Below are positions 38,433 through 46,186 of a stretch of DNA of 64,000 bases, piece by piece. Origin of the DNA: Ideonella dechloratans (GTDB taxonomy: Bacteria > Pseudomonadota > Gammaproteobacteria > Burkholderiales > Burkholderiaceae_C); assembly GCF_021049305.1 (NCBI RefSeq), contig NZ_CP088082.1, positions 186,001-250,000 of the forward strand. Direction: 5' to 3'. Below the pieces are notes generated by a model. It saw nothing but the letters and a program-made list of their open reading frames with translations, had not been told where the DNA came from and made no database searches. Each line of letters opens with the position of its first letter. Positions within the stretch are counted from its first letter, which is position 1. The position numbers and the translations under genes were made by a program.

Positions 38433-39419
38433 ATGAGTCAAAGACAAGTAGCCTACGTATTCGATCTGAACAAGTGCATCGGCTGTCACACCTGCACCAT
38501 GGCGTGCAAACAATTGTGGACCAACCGGGACGGTCGCGAGTACATGTACTGGAACAACGTGGAGACCCGCCCCGGCAAGGGCTATCCCAAAAACTGGGAG
38601 GGAAAAGGCGGCGGCTTCGACCAGGAAGGCAAGCTAAAAACCAACGGCATCATCCCCATCATGGCCGACTATGGCGGCAGGATCGGTGACTTCAACCTGA
38701 ACGAGGTCCTGCTGGAGGGCAAAGCCGACCAGGTGGTGCCCCATGAGAAAGCCACCTGGGGCCCGAACTGGGACGAAGACGAGGGCAAGGGCGAATTCCC
38801 GAACAACCACTCCTTTTACCTGCCTCGCATCTGCAACCATTGCTCCAACCCGGCTTGCCTGGCCGCCTGCCCCACCAAAGCGATCTACAAACGCCCCGAA
38901 GACGGCATTGTGGTGGTTGACCAGACGCGCTGCCGTGGCTACCGTTACTGCGTCAAGGCCTGCCCGTACGGCAAGATGTATTTCAATTTGCAGAAAGGCA
39001 AGTCAGAGAAATGCATCGGCTGCTATCCGCGCGTCGAAAAGGGCGAGGCGCCCGCCTGCGTCAAGCAATGCTCGGGTCGCATTCGCTTCTGGGGCTATCG
39101 AGACGACAAAAACGGTCCGATCTACAAGCTGGTCGAGCAATGGAAAGTGGCGCTGCCGCTGCATGCCGAATACGGCACCGAGCCCAACGTCTTTTACGTG
39201 CCGCCCATGAACACCACGCCGCCGCCATTCGAGGAGGACGGCCGCCTCGGCGACAAGCCACGCATCCCGATCGAGGATCTCGAAGCGCTGTTTGGCCCCG
39301 GCGTCAAGCAGGCTCTGGCAACGCTTGGGGGTGAGATGGCCAAGCGGCGCAAGGCGCAGGCGTCGGAACTCACCGACATCCTCATCGGCTTCACCAACAA
39401 GGACAGGTACGGCGTATGA
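38433..39419 (+). CDS. clrB: Chlorate reductase beta (iron-sulfur) subunit ClrB
   Basis: 328 residues with four Cys clusters: CIGCHTCTMACKQ, CNHCSNPACLAACP, CRGYRYCVKACPYG and CIGCYPR...CVKQC. The Tyr in CRGY replaces one Cys, as expected for the [3Fe-4S] centre in this subfamily, so three [4Fe-4S] and one [3Fe-4S] centres are predicted. It passes electrons from heme b of ClrC to ClrA and has no signal peptide, consistent with piggy-back Tat export. The start ATG 38433 follows GAGGAACAAATC; the upstream in-frame start overlaps clrA and is rejected. Confidence 0.97.
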   Translation: MSQRQVAYVFDLNKCIGCHTCTMACKQLWTNRDGREYMYWNNVETRPGKGYPKNWEGKGGGFDQEGKLKTNGIIPIMADYGGRIGDFNLNEVLLEGKADQVVPHEKATWGPNWDEDEGKGEFPNNHSFYLPRICNHCSNPACLAACPTKAIYKRPEDGIVVVDQTRCRGYRYCVKACPYGKMYFNLQKGKSEKCIGCYPRVEKGEAPACVKQCSGRIRFWGYRDDKNGPIYKLVEQWKVALPLHAEYGTEPNVFYVPPMNTTPPPFEEDGRLGDKPRIPIEDLEALFGPGVKQALATLGGEMAKRRKAQASELTDILIGFTNKDRYGV

Positions 39420-39997
39420 ACACCCTCATCGACAACCCCAAAGCCATGGCCAGCGGCTATCTGGCGATGGCCCAGATGTTCTCTTATCCCGACGCCGACG
39501 CCTGGCGCCGCCTGACTGAAAATGGGCTGGTGGATCCGGCACTTGGCCGTGAAACGCTGGAGGCGGAGTACCTGGGCCTCTTCGAGATGGGGGGCGGCAC
39601 TTCCACAATGTCCCTTTACGAAGGGCAGAACCGGCCGGAACGCGGGCGCGATGGCATTCTGCAGGAGTTGTTGCGTTTCTACGAGTTCTTCGACGTGCAC
39701 CTCAATCAGGACGAGCGGGAGTACCCAGACCATCTGGTCACCGAACTGGAGTTCCTCGCATGGCTTTGTCTGCAGGAGCATGCCGCCCTGCGCGACGGGC
39801 GCGACGCAGAACCGTTTCAAAACGCTGCGCGAGACTTTCTGGTTCGGCACTTGGCGGCCTGGCTGCCGGATTTTCGCCAGCGGCTAGAAGCCACGGAGAC
39901 CACTTATGCGCAGTACGGACCAACGCTGGGCGAACTGGTGGAAACTCACCGCAGCCGCCTCGGCGATCAGCCACAAAAATCGAGAGAAATGCAATGA
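39416..39997 (+). CDS. clrD: Chlorate reductase assembly chaperone ClrD (NarJ/DmsD-like)
   Basis: 193 residues, all-helical TorD/NarJ-type protein ([51 protein letters not shown]). It overlaps clrB by 4 bp and clrC by 4 bp. It should bind the ClrA Tat signal or apo-protein in the cytoplasm until the molybdenum cofactor is inserted, and is not part of the final enzyme. Confidence 0.93.
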   Translation: MNTLIDNPKAMASGYLAMAQMFSYPDADAWRRLTENGLVDPALGRETLEAEYLGLFEMGGGTSTMSLYEGQNRPERGRDGILQELLRFYEFFDVHLNQDEREYPDHLVTELEFLAWLCLQEHAALRDGRDAEPFQNAARDFLVRHLAAWLPDFRQRLEATETTYAQYGPTLGELVETHRSRLGDQPQKSREMQ

Positions 39998-40713
39998 AAA
40001 CAAACATTCTAGTGAAGCGAATGGCAGTGATCGGTCTCGCCGTCGCGGCAGCGTGCACGGGTGCTGCTGCAGCAGCGCAAGGCGCCGTGCCGCAAGCGCA
40101 GCGCATCATCCGCGTGCTGTCGGTAGCGGGGGGTGACGCCGCGTCTCCCCAGGCGGCCGTCTGGAAAAAGGCGCCGACGACGCAGGTCACGCTGCTAACG
40201 GCCTTCCCCGGCCACATCTCAATCGTGGGCACGGCCGCAACTCAGAAGCTCGCTGCCCAAGCTGTGCGCGCTTCAGGGCGGCTATTCGTCAAGCTTGCCT
40301 GGAGCGACCGCACCGCCAACACAGTGATGAAGGATACCGATCAGTTCCTGGACGGCGCCGCAGTAGAGTTCCCCGTCAACGGTAAGGTCGCCACGCTGCC
40401 CTTCATGGGCGATCCTGTCAACGTCGTCAATGTGTGGCATTGGCGCGCCGACGGGCGCACTTTGAACCTGCTGGCCAAAGGTTTCGGCACTTCAACGCCG
40501 GTGCCGACCGAGGATCTGCGCAGTGCGTCGGTGCGCACCGGCGATGGTTGGGAGGTAGTCCTCAGCCGTCCGCTGCGGGTCAAGGCAGAAGAGGGCGCGA
40601 ACCTACAGGGCCGACGGACCATGCCGATAGGCTTTGCCGCCTGGGATGGTGAGAACCAGGAACGTGACGGGCTTAAAGCCGTGACCATGGAGTGGTGGCA
40701 GCTTCGCTTTTGA
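39994..40713 (+). CDS. clrC: Chlorate reductase gamma (heme b) subunit ClrC
   Basis: 239 residues: Sec signal peptide ([20 protein letters not shown]...), then a beta-rich domain like SerC/DdhC/EbdC that binds one heme b with Met and Lys axial ligands. Recognisable blocks are [30 protein letters not shown] and [11 protein letters not shown]. It accepts electrons from periplasmic cytochromes and passes them to ClrB. Gene order clrA-B-D-C is as in other members of this enzyme family. The start ATGA overlaps the clrD stop. Confidence 0.95.
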   Translation: MKTNILVKRMAVIGLAVAAACTGAAAAAQGAVPQAQRIIRVLSVAGGDAASPQAAVWKKAPTTQVTLLTAFPGHISIVGTAATQKLAAQAVRASGRLFVKLAWSDRTANTVMKDTDQFLDGAAVEFPVNGKVATLPFMGDPVNVVNVWHWRADGRTLNLLAKGFGTSTPVPTEDLRSASVRTGDGWEVVLSRPLRVKAEEGANLQGRRTMPIGFAAWDGENQERDGLKAVTMEWWQLRF

Positions 40714-40839
40714 GGACGTAACGACGGTGGCAACCGCTTGGCATGTATTGTGACCCGCATACCTGAAAGGGATACTGACCATAACCTTTCACCAAGCAGC
40801 GCAACTGTTGCGCTGCTTCATTTCAACTCGGAATAGCTT

Positions 40840-41157
40840 ATGAAAAAAATTCTCGTACTGGCCGCATTCGCCACCCTCTCAGTCTCATCTTTCGCGATCG
40901 ACAAAGGCGTCGCGATGGCTATGGCCCAGAAAAGTGGCTGCCTCGCATGCCATGCACTGGACAAGAAGCTGGTCGGCCCGGCCTGGAATGAAGTCGGGAA
41001 AAAATATGCGGGAAATGCCGCTGCGGCGGCCCAATTGGCAGTGAAGATCAAAAAAGGCTCCAATGGCATCTGGGGCCCAATCCCGATGCCGCCAAACGCC
41101 ACGGTCAAAGACGCCGACATCAAAACAATGGTCGAGTTTGTTTTAACCCTCAAGTAA
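40840..41157 (+). CDS. cyc: Small periplasmic c-type cytochrome
   Basis: 105 residues: signal peptide (MKKILVLAAFATLSVSSFA) and a class I cytochrome c of about 86 residues, heme motif CLACH and distal Met in PIPMPPNATV, similar to c551/c552 proteins. It follows clrC after 126 bp and likely has its own promoter. By context it could donate electrons to chlorate reductase or link it to the respiratory chain; this is inferred from position. Confidence 0.93.
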   Translation: MKKILVLAAFATLSVSSFAIDKGVAMAMAQKSGCLACHALDKKLVGPAWNEVGKKYAGNAAAAAQLAVKIKKGSNGIWGPIPMPPNATVKDADIKTMVEFVLTLK

Positions 41158-41226
41158 ACCTGATCGGACATCCGGTCTCTTAGGCACCACTGACTCCAAT
41201 GAGCAAGTGGTGTTGCGGCACATTTT

Positions 41227-41766
41227 ATGAAAATCTTTGGAATCGCCGGCCACTCTGGCATGGGTAAGACCACGTTACTGGAGCGATTGGTGCCTGCCAT
41301 CAGCGCGCGCGGAATGGTCATATCCTTGCTTAAACACAGCCACAAAAATATTGACGTAGATCGGCCTGGTAAAGACTCATATCGTCTGCGTGAGTCCGGC
41401 TGCAAAGAAGTGCTTTTACTGGGCAACGACCGCTGGGCGTTGATGCATGAACTGCGTGGAACGCCCGAGCCTTCATTGGATTATTTGCTTGGCCGAATGC
41501 AGCATTGCGACCTAGTGTTGATTGAAGGCTTTAAGAGCGGCACCTTTCCTAAACTTGAGGTCTGGCGGGCATCGCTTGAAAAGCCCCCGCTGGCATCGGT
41601 TTGGCCGGGCATCGTGGCAATTGCCAGTGATACGCGGTTTGTTGCGTCAGAGCAATTATTGGCGGTACCGAACTTGGTCAAACTGGATTTGGCCGACACG
41701 GCGTCCATCGCGGAATTCATACTCTTGCATGCCATCAACCCCGAACTGAGCGACCTGTCCATCTGA
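41227..41766 (+). CDS. mobB: MobB, molybdopterin-guanine dinucleotide synthesis adaptor
   Basis: 179 residues, P-loop GTPase fold. Walker A is GHSGMGKTTLLERL, followed by LLKHSHKNIDVDRPGKDSYR and LVLIEGFKSGTFPKLEV, all standard MobB motifs. It assists MobA in attaching GMP to molybdopterin to make the bis-MGD cofactor used by ClrA. Its presence inside the mobile element suggests the element brings some cofactor capacity along. No mobA is present here. Confidence 0.95.
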   Translation: MKIFGIAGHSGMGKTTLLERLVPAISARGMVISLLKHSHKNIDVDRPGKDSYRLRESGCKEVLLLGNDRWALMHELRGTPEPSLDYLLGRMQHCDLVLIEGFKSGTFPKLEVWRASLEKPPLASVWPGIVAIASDTRFVASEQLLAVPNLVKLDLADTASIAEFILLHAINPELSDLSI

Positions 41767-42213
41767 TGCTTTAAAACAACGTTGATTCAGGTCCACGCCT
41801 AAAAACAACAGCGCCTCGCCATGGAAGCTGATGAGCATGCTACACACCTGAGGCAGCACCTTGCGCCAGCGTTATCGCCCACTCCGCAACTCCCTCACGC
41901 AATTGCAAGACTGCGTAGCCCTATGCTTGCAGCAGTCGCACACTCAAGCGCAAATTCAATGAATGGCCAGAGAATCGCGTTTGAATTTGATGGGTGGTGG
42001 ATTTCGTCTGGTGGCCAGGTTTGGGTATTCGGGGTTACTTCTCCATTCGCCAAACCAAAATTTCCAGTGCGGTCCTTCAGCCCAAGGAATCAGGCATTGC
42101 CAGTAGCCGACTCTTGAGCCACCTAACCCGACCGAAGCCAGTGACGGCTGTTTCGCAGTCCAGTTGAGTAATTTGGGATTTCATTCAGCCGTCGGTCGTC
42201 TGAATGCCCAGCC
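41767..42213. other. Stretch without a confident gene
   Basis: About 450 bp between mobB and the ArsR-type gene. One plus-strand frame (41821-42117, 98 codons, beginning MEADEHATHLRQHLAP) is open but shows no recognisable family, and another frame within it reads RQRYRPLRNSLTQLQDC before stopping. This looks like decayed coding DNA, possibly a broken mobile-element or cofactor gene. No promoter is obvious. Confidence 0.4.
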
Positions 42214-42241
42214 TTGACATCCACGTGGCTTGGGACATAAT
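42214..42241 (+). promoter_or_regulatory. Sigma70-type promoter before the ArsR-family gene
   Basis: A perfect -35 TTGACA (42214-42219) and a -10 CATAAT (42236-42241) with 16-bp spacing; TAATAT two bases on gives 18 bp. The AT-rich track just after the -10 (ATATATATGTG...ATTAATATG) could hold the operator for the ArsR-type protein itself. Confidence 0.6.
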
Positions 42242-42261
42242 ATGAGTCAGGATATATATGT

Positions 42262-42648
42262 GTGTTCATTAATATGAATTCCGGTGAGCTTGACCATACG
42301 CGGGTCATCCCGGCACTCAAGGTGCTCGGGGAAGTCAACCGCCTGCGCATCCTATGCGAACTGGGACCTGAATGTCGTCCGGTGACGGACGTCATCAATG
42401 CGACGAGCCTGGGACAAACCAATGTCTCATTCCATCTGCGCGTGCTGCGCGAGGCGGGATTCGTTCGCGCCGAACGTCGCGGATCGTTCATCTACTATTG
42501 TCTTGCCGACCCCGAGTTGCTGCGTATCCTGCACGACCTCAGGCAATGGTTGGACACCCGTCAAGTGCCTGTATCGGGCCAGGCCAACCCGCCCAATCCG
42601 CCAAGCGAACCTCGCTTGGTCGGGGCAAAAACTAAGAAGGCATCTTAA
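42262..42648 (+). CDS. ArsR/SmtB-family transcriptional regulator
   Basis: About 125-128 residues. The winged helix-turn-helix is visible in LKVLGEVNRLRILCELG, TDVINATSLGQTNVSFHL and AGFVRAERRGSFIYYCLAD. Cys residues at ELGPEC and in the wing (YYC) might sense metals or oxidants, but the classical ELCVCDL metal box is absent. Start is GTG 42262 or ATG 42274. A SHOCT membrane protein follows after 2 bp. A role in controlling the chlorate genes or itself is possible. Confidence 0.88.
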   Translation: MFINMNSGELDHTRVIPALKVLGEVNRLRILCELGPECRPVTDVINATSLGQTNVSFHLRVLREAGFVRAERRGSFIYYCLADPELLRILHDLRQWLDTRQVPVSGQANPPNPPSEPRLVGAKTKKAS

Positions 42649-42650
42649 TT

Positions 42651-42884
42651 ATGTGGTCACATGGCCCTTGGGAATGGTTCCCGTTGATGTGGATATTCCC
42701 CCTGATTTTTCTTGTCGTGATTCTTCTCATTGTCTTTCGTGGCGGAGGCTCACCTATGAGCGGCGGACGCGGGATGCGGACCCATGACCGGGAGGAAAGT
42801 GCAAAAGAAATTCTCGACCGGCGTTATGCACGTGGCGAAATCGGGCAGGAGGAATATCAGCGAATGAAGAAAGACCTCGAATGA
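42651..42884 (+). CDS. Small membrane protein with SHOCT domain
   Basis: 77 residues: one membrane helix (FPLMWIFPLIFLVVILLIVF) and a C-terminal SHOCT motif (AKEILDRRYARGEIGQEEYQ). SHOCT segments are short oligomerisation motifs at the ends of unrelated proteins. It starts 2 bp after the ArsR-type gene, so the two are co-transcribed and probably act together. The function is unknown. Confidence 0.82.
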   Translation: MWSHGPWEWFPLMWIFPLIFLVVILLIVFRGGGSPMSGGRGMRTHDREESAKEILDRRYARGEIGQEEYQRMKKDLE

Positions 42885-43009
42885 CGATTCAAGCTCAATA
42901 GTTTCCGGTCGCTGCCATGCCTGACCGGGACTGGTGGCATGTCTGTGGCCCGCTCCAGATGCTGCCTCCTTGTTCAATAGCGCAGTTAAATTGTTTTTCA
43001 CATTTGAAT

Positions 43010-43167
43010 CACCGGGCAAACAACCTATGCCAGGCAATGGCCAGACTTTTCGCAGCATCGTGGACCTCGTCGGATGTCGTCATGCGCCCAACAGACAGTC
43101 GAACTGCACCTATGGCACGCGTGGCATCCACGCCCATCGCCGCCAGCACCCCGCTGACCGCATCATG
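43010..43167 (-). pseudogene. Cysteine desulfurase, 3' fragment cut by IS
   Basis: The last 52 codons of an IscS/NifS-type gene. GVLAAMGVDATRAIGAVRLS, VGR and MTTSDEVHDAAKSLAIAW match the C-terminal S-x-GR-x-TT-x2-EV-x2-AA block of class V aminotransferase-fold desulfurases. The frame is open up to the IS end at 43168, where the rest of the gene has been lost. It shows that the composite element captured a neighbouring gene end from a previous host. Confidence 0.85.
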
Positions 43168-43218
43168 TGTTGAATCACGAGCAAAACTGAGCCAGGCGTC
43201 ACGTCCAAAACTGAGCCA

Positions 43219-44067
43219 CTAAGTTGACGAAGAAATGGACTGTTCGGATGTGGATAAGTCTACTGCGTGATCTGTCTGGGGTGCTCCTTTGGCCGTTTTG
43301 GTTCGTGTGGCTCTGATGATCGAAGACGGTTGTGCAGTCGAGTGCCTGAAGCGCCAGCTCTGGTTGCCGGTTTCGACGATGTGGCAGTGATGGGTGAGTC
43401 GGTCGAGTAGCGCGGTGGTCATCTTGGCGTCGCCGAACACGCTGGCCCACTCCGAGAACGACAGGTTGGTGGTGACGACCACGCTGGTGCGCTCGTACAG
43501 CTTGGACAGCAGGTGGAACAGCAAGGCCCCACCGGCTTGACTGAAGGGCAAATAGCCCATCTCGTCGAGGATGACGAGATCCACGTACATGAGCCGATGT
43601 GCCAGTTGCCCGGCCTTACCTTGAGCTTTCTCGGCCTCCAGCAGATTGACCAGCTCGACGGTCGAGAAGAAGCGCACCCGCTTACCATGTGCACGGATGG
43701 CATGAACGCCCAGGCTTGTGGCAAGGTGTGTTTTGCCCGTGCCAGGGCCGCCCACGAAGACCACGTTGTGGGCTGAGTCGATGAACTTGAACTCGTGCAG
43801 CTGACGCACCAGCGCCTCGTCCACCTGCGCCTGATCAAAGGCAAAGCCAGCCAGGTCGCGGTGGTGCGGGAATCGGGCCGCCCGCATCTGGTAGGCCATG
43901 GAGCGCACTTCCCGATGTGCACCCTCGGCCTTGATGAGCTGATGCAGCAGGGCTTCGTGGTCGAGCGATTTGAGCCGGGCGATGCCCAGCAGTTCCGGCC
44001 AGGCACTGGCCATGCCGTGCAGGCTCAAGCCCTTGAGGCTTGCTGCGATGTCATTGGACATGGTCAT
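43219..44067 (-). CDS. istB: IstB-like ATP-binding protein (right copy)
   Basis: 282 residues, identical in sequence to the protein of the left copy (Walker [12 protein letters not shown], Walker [13 protein letters not shown]). Overlaps istA by 17 bp. Confidence 0.93.
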   Translation of the reverse strand: MTMSNDIAASLKGLSLHGMASAWPELLGIARLKSLDHEALLHQLIKAEGAHREVRSMAYQMRAARFPHHRDLAGFAFDQAQVDEALVRQLHEFKFIDSAHNVVFVGGPGTGKTHLATSLGVHAIRAHGKRVRFFSTVELVNLLEAEKAQGKAGQLAHRLMYVDLVILDEMGYLPFSQAGGALLFHLLSKLYERTSVVVTTNLSFSEWASVFGDAKMTTALLDRLTHHCHIVETGNQSWRFRHSTAQPSSIIRATRTKTAKGAPQTDHAVDLSTSEQSISSST

Positions 44068-45583
44068 CCTCCTGGGACTGGCGCAGGCTGTCGTAGCGCG
44101 ACACGTCGGCCTGAGGCGGCTCGTGCAGCGTCAGTGAAGGCAAGGCTGCTTCAGGCAGGCTTTGCACGGCTTGGGGCTCCTTGAGCCTGGCCAGCACGTT
44201 GAGCACATGGTCTGCGCTCACGCGGCCCGATTGCAGCGCCAACTCCACGGCCACCAGCACGTCATCGAGCCCGTGCAGGGTGATGGCCATGAGCACCTGG
44301 GCCATCACCCGGTCGCCGCCAGGGTGGCGAAGCAGGTGCGCTTGCAGATGCTGCAAGGGCTCGGGCATGGTCTTGAAGGGGGCGCCGTTGCGCAAAGCGC
44401 CGGGCTTGCGTTCGAGCAAGCTGACGTAGTGCCGCCAGTCGTACAAGGTCTGGCCACGCTCGAAGCTGCGCGGCAGGCTCACCGGCTGTTCTGGCGATTC
44501 CGAGTTGGCACCGACCACCACCAGGCGATCGGGATAAGCCCGCACGCTGACACTGGTGTGGGCCCACTCGCATGGCACGCTGTAGCGATTGCGCTGGTAG
44601 TGGATCAGCGAGGTGGCTGTGACCCTGGCCATCTGCTCGACATAGCCATCAAATGGCGCAGGGTTGGGCATCAGGTGCGTCTGCTCTTGCTGCCAGACGT
44701 CGGCGATCGTCAGCTCTGGCCACTCGGGGTGAGGCAGCTCATGCCAGGCGTCCAGGCAAGCCTGGTGCAGCCACGCATTGAGGCTCTCCAGGTCGGGCCA
44801 GCGGCGTTCCGCTGCCTCCATCCAGATGCCACGACGGCGATCCTGCACGTTCTTCTCGACGATACCCTTCTCCCAGCCAGCGGCGCGGTTGCAGAACTCT
44901 GGCTCGAACAGGTAGTGACCCGTCATGGCCTCGAAGCGCGCATTGACGGTGCGGCTCTTGCCCTGACCAACCTTGTCGACGGCGGTCTTCATGTTGTCGT
45001 AGATGCCCCGGCGCGGCACGCCACCAAAAGCCGCAAAGGCTCGGGCATGGGCGTCGAACAACATCTCGTGGGCCTGGCTGAAATAGGCGGTGAGCATGAA
45101 GGCCCGACTGGCCGCCAGCTTGGTGTGCGAAGCCTCCAGGCGTTTGCGCAGGCCGCCCACGAACAGGTACTCGCAGCTCCAGTCGAACTGGAAGGCCTCG
45201 CCCATCTCGAAACTCATGGGTACGAAGGCCATTCGGGTTGGCGCGTCGGACTGTGCCTGCTGCCAGCGCTTGGCGAACTCATAGACCGGGCCTCGGCTGC
45301 CAGGGTAGCCCACGGCCTGCAGTGCCCGGAACATGGCCTTGATGCCACGGCGCTCGCGCTTGTTGCGGTGGCTGTCGGCCTTTAGCCAGGTGGCCAGCTG
45401 TTCCTTGTAGGGATCGAGAACGCTGGGAAGAGAGGCCCGCTTGGGGTAGCGGGGCTCGACCATCTCGTCGGCCTCGAGCCACTTGGCGGCTGTATTGCGG
45501 GAGATGCCCAGCCTTCGGCTGGCTTCGCGCACGCTCAGGTGGTCACGGTGGACCATGCGGCGCAATTTGCTCAATGTGCTCAC
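44051..45583 (-). CDS. istA: IstA-like transposase (right copy)
   Basis: About 510 residues, identical to the left-copy transposase: [23 protein letters not shown] and DDE residues in [20 protein letters not shown] and [10 protein letters not shown]. The GTG start with AGGAG upstream is chosen for the same reason. Confidence 0.93.
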   Translation of the reverse strand: MSTLSKLRRMVHRDHLSVREASRRLGISRNTAAKWLEADEMVEPRYPKRASLPSVLDPYKEQLATWLKADSHRNKRERRGIKAMFRALQAVGYPGSRGPVYEFAKRWQQAQSDAPTRMAFVPMSFEMGEAFQFDWSCEYLFVGGLRKRLEASHTKLAASRAFMLTAYFSQAHEMLFDAHARAFAAFGGVPRRGIYDNMKTAVDKVGQGKSRTVNARFEAMTGHYLFEPEFCNRAAGWEKGIVEKNVQDRRRGIWMEAAERRWPDLESLNAWLHQACLDAWHELPHPEWPELTIADVWQQEQTHLMPNPAPFDGYVEQMARVTATSLIHYQRNRYSVPCEWAHTSVSVRAYPDRLVVVGANSESPEQPVSLPRSFERGQTLYDWRHYVSLLERKPGALRNGAPFKTMPEPLQHLQAHLLRHPGGDRVMAQVLMAITLHGLDDVLVAVELALQSGRVSADHVLNVLARLKEPQAVQSLPEAALPSLTLHEPPQADVSRYDSLRQSQEDDHVQ

Positions 45584-45699
45584 GTTGATCACTCCTGCAC
45601 CCCACTGCTGCAAAAAACAGCAGGGTAGGTGGATAACGTGGCTCAAAATTGGGCGTGACGGATGCCCTTTAGTGGCTCAGTTTTGCTCGTGATTCAACA

Positions 45700-45815
45700 C
45701 CTATGCCTTCGAGGGCATCCGCGGCGACGTGGCCTACACCACTTTGGCCTATGACTACACCGGAAATTACCGGGGCGTGCTGGCCGACAACCTGACCGCG
45801 GAGCGCATGCCATGA
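45700..45815 (+). pseudogene. Phage protein, C-terminal fragment cut by IS
   Basis: 38 codons reading YAFEGIRGDVAYTTLAYDYT...ERMP to a TGA at 45813-45815. The frame is open from the IS boundary. The stop overlaps the next start (ATGA), as in tightly packed phage tail genes, and the two following genes are phage-like. The missing 5' part is not found at the left side of the composite element. Confidence 0.65.
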
Positions 45816-46186
45816 GCGAGATCGCGTCCATTGATGCCGGCCTGGCCGATGCCCGCGCCGAGGCCACGCGGGCGTACATCGACACCGGTGCTGGCCAGGC
45901 CGCAGTGCTGCTCTACGACGCCAGCAACGTGCTCGTCGCGTCGATCCCGCTGGCCAACCCTTGCGGCTCGGTGTCGGGGGGCGTGCTCACGCTCGCCGAG
46001 AGCGGCGACGCGCTCGCGTTGGTTGACGGCACGCCCGCGGCTGCGGCGATCGCGTCGGCCAACGGGTCCGTCTGCATCTACGGGCTGACCGTGGGTGCCC
46101 CCGGCAGCGGTGCCGGCGTCGAGCTGTCCACCGCAACCCTCTTTGCCGGCGGCACCGTGCGGCTGACCGGCGGCACGCTGTCGTGA
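45812..46186 (+). CDS. Phage tail-region hypothetical protein
   Basis: 124 residues beginning MSEIASIDAGLADARAEATR, with a helical start then Ala/Gly/Ser/Thr-rich beta-type sequence, resembling small structural proteins of tailed phages. It overlaps both neighbours by 4 bp. No family is recognised with confidence; the phage origin is inferred from gene packing and the next gene. Confidence 0.6.
   Translation: MSEIASIDAGLADARAEATRAYIDTGAGQAAVLLYDASNVLVASIPLANPCGSVSGGVLTLAESGDALALVDGTPAAAAIASANGSVCIYGLTVGAPGSGAGVELSTATLFAGGTVRLTGGTLS

Larger units (their letters stand above)
43168..45699 (-). mobile_element. IS21-family insertion sequence, right copy of the composite element
   Basis: 2532 bp, same orientation as the copy at 25365-27896 (offset 17803 bp). 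Same ends TGTTGAATCACGAGCAAAAC, same protein products over their full length. Flanks show no duplication (left CATCATG, right CCTATGC). The identity of the copies means recent duplication or gene conversion and allows excision by homologous recombination. Confidence 0.92.

Noticed and set aside
41821..42117. 98-codon plus-strand frame after mobB
   Set aside because: No recognisable motif, no convincing ribosome site, and coding-like pieces appear in another frame; treated as a non-coding or decayed stretch.
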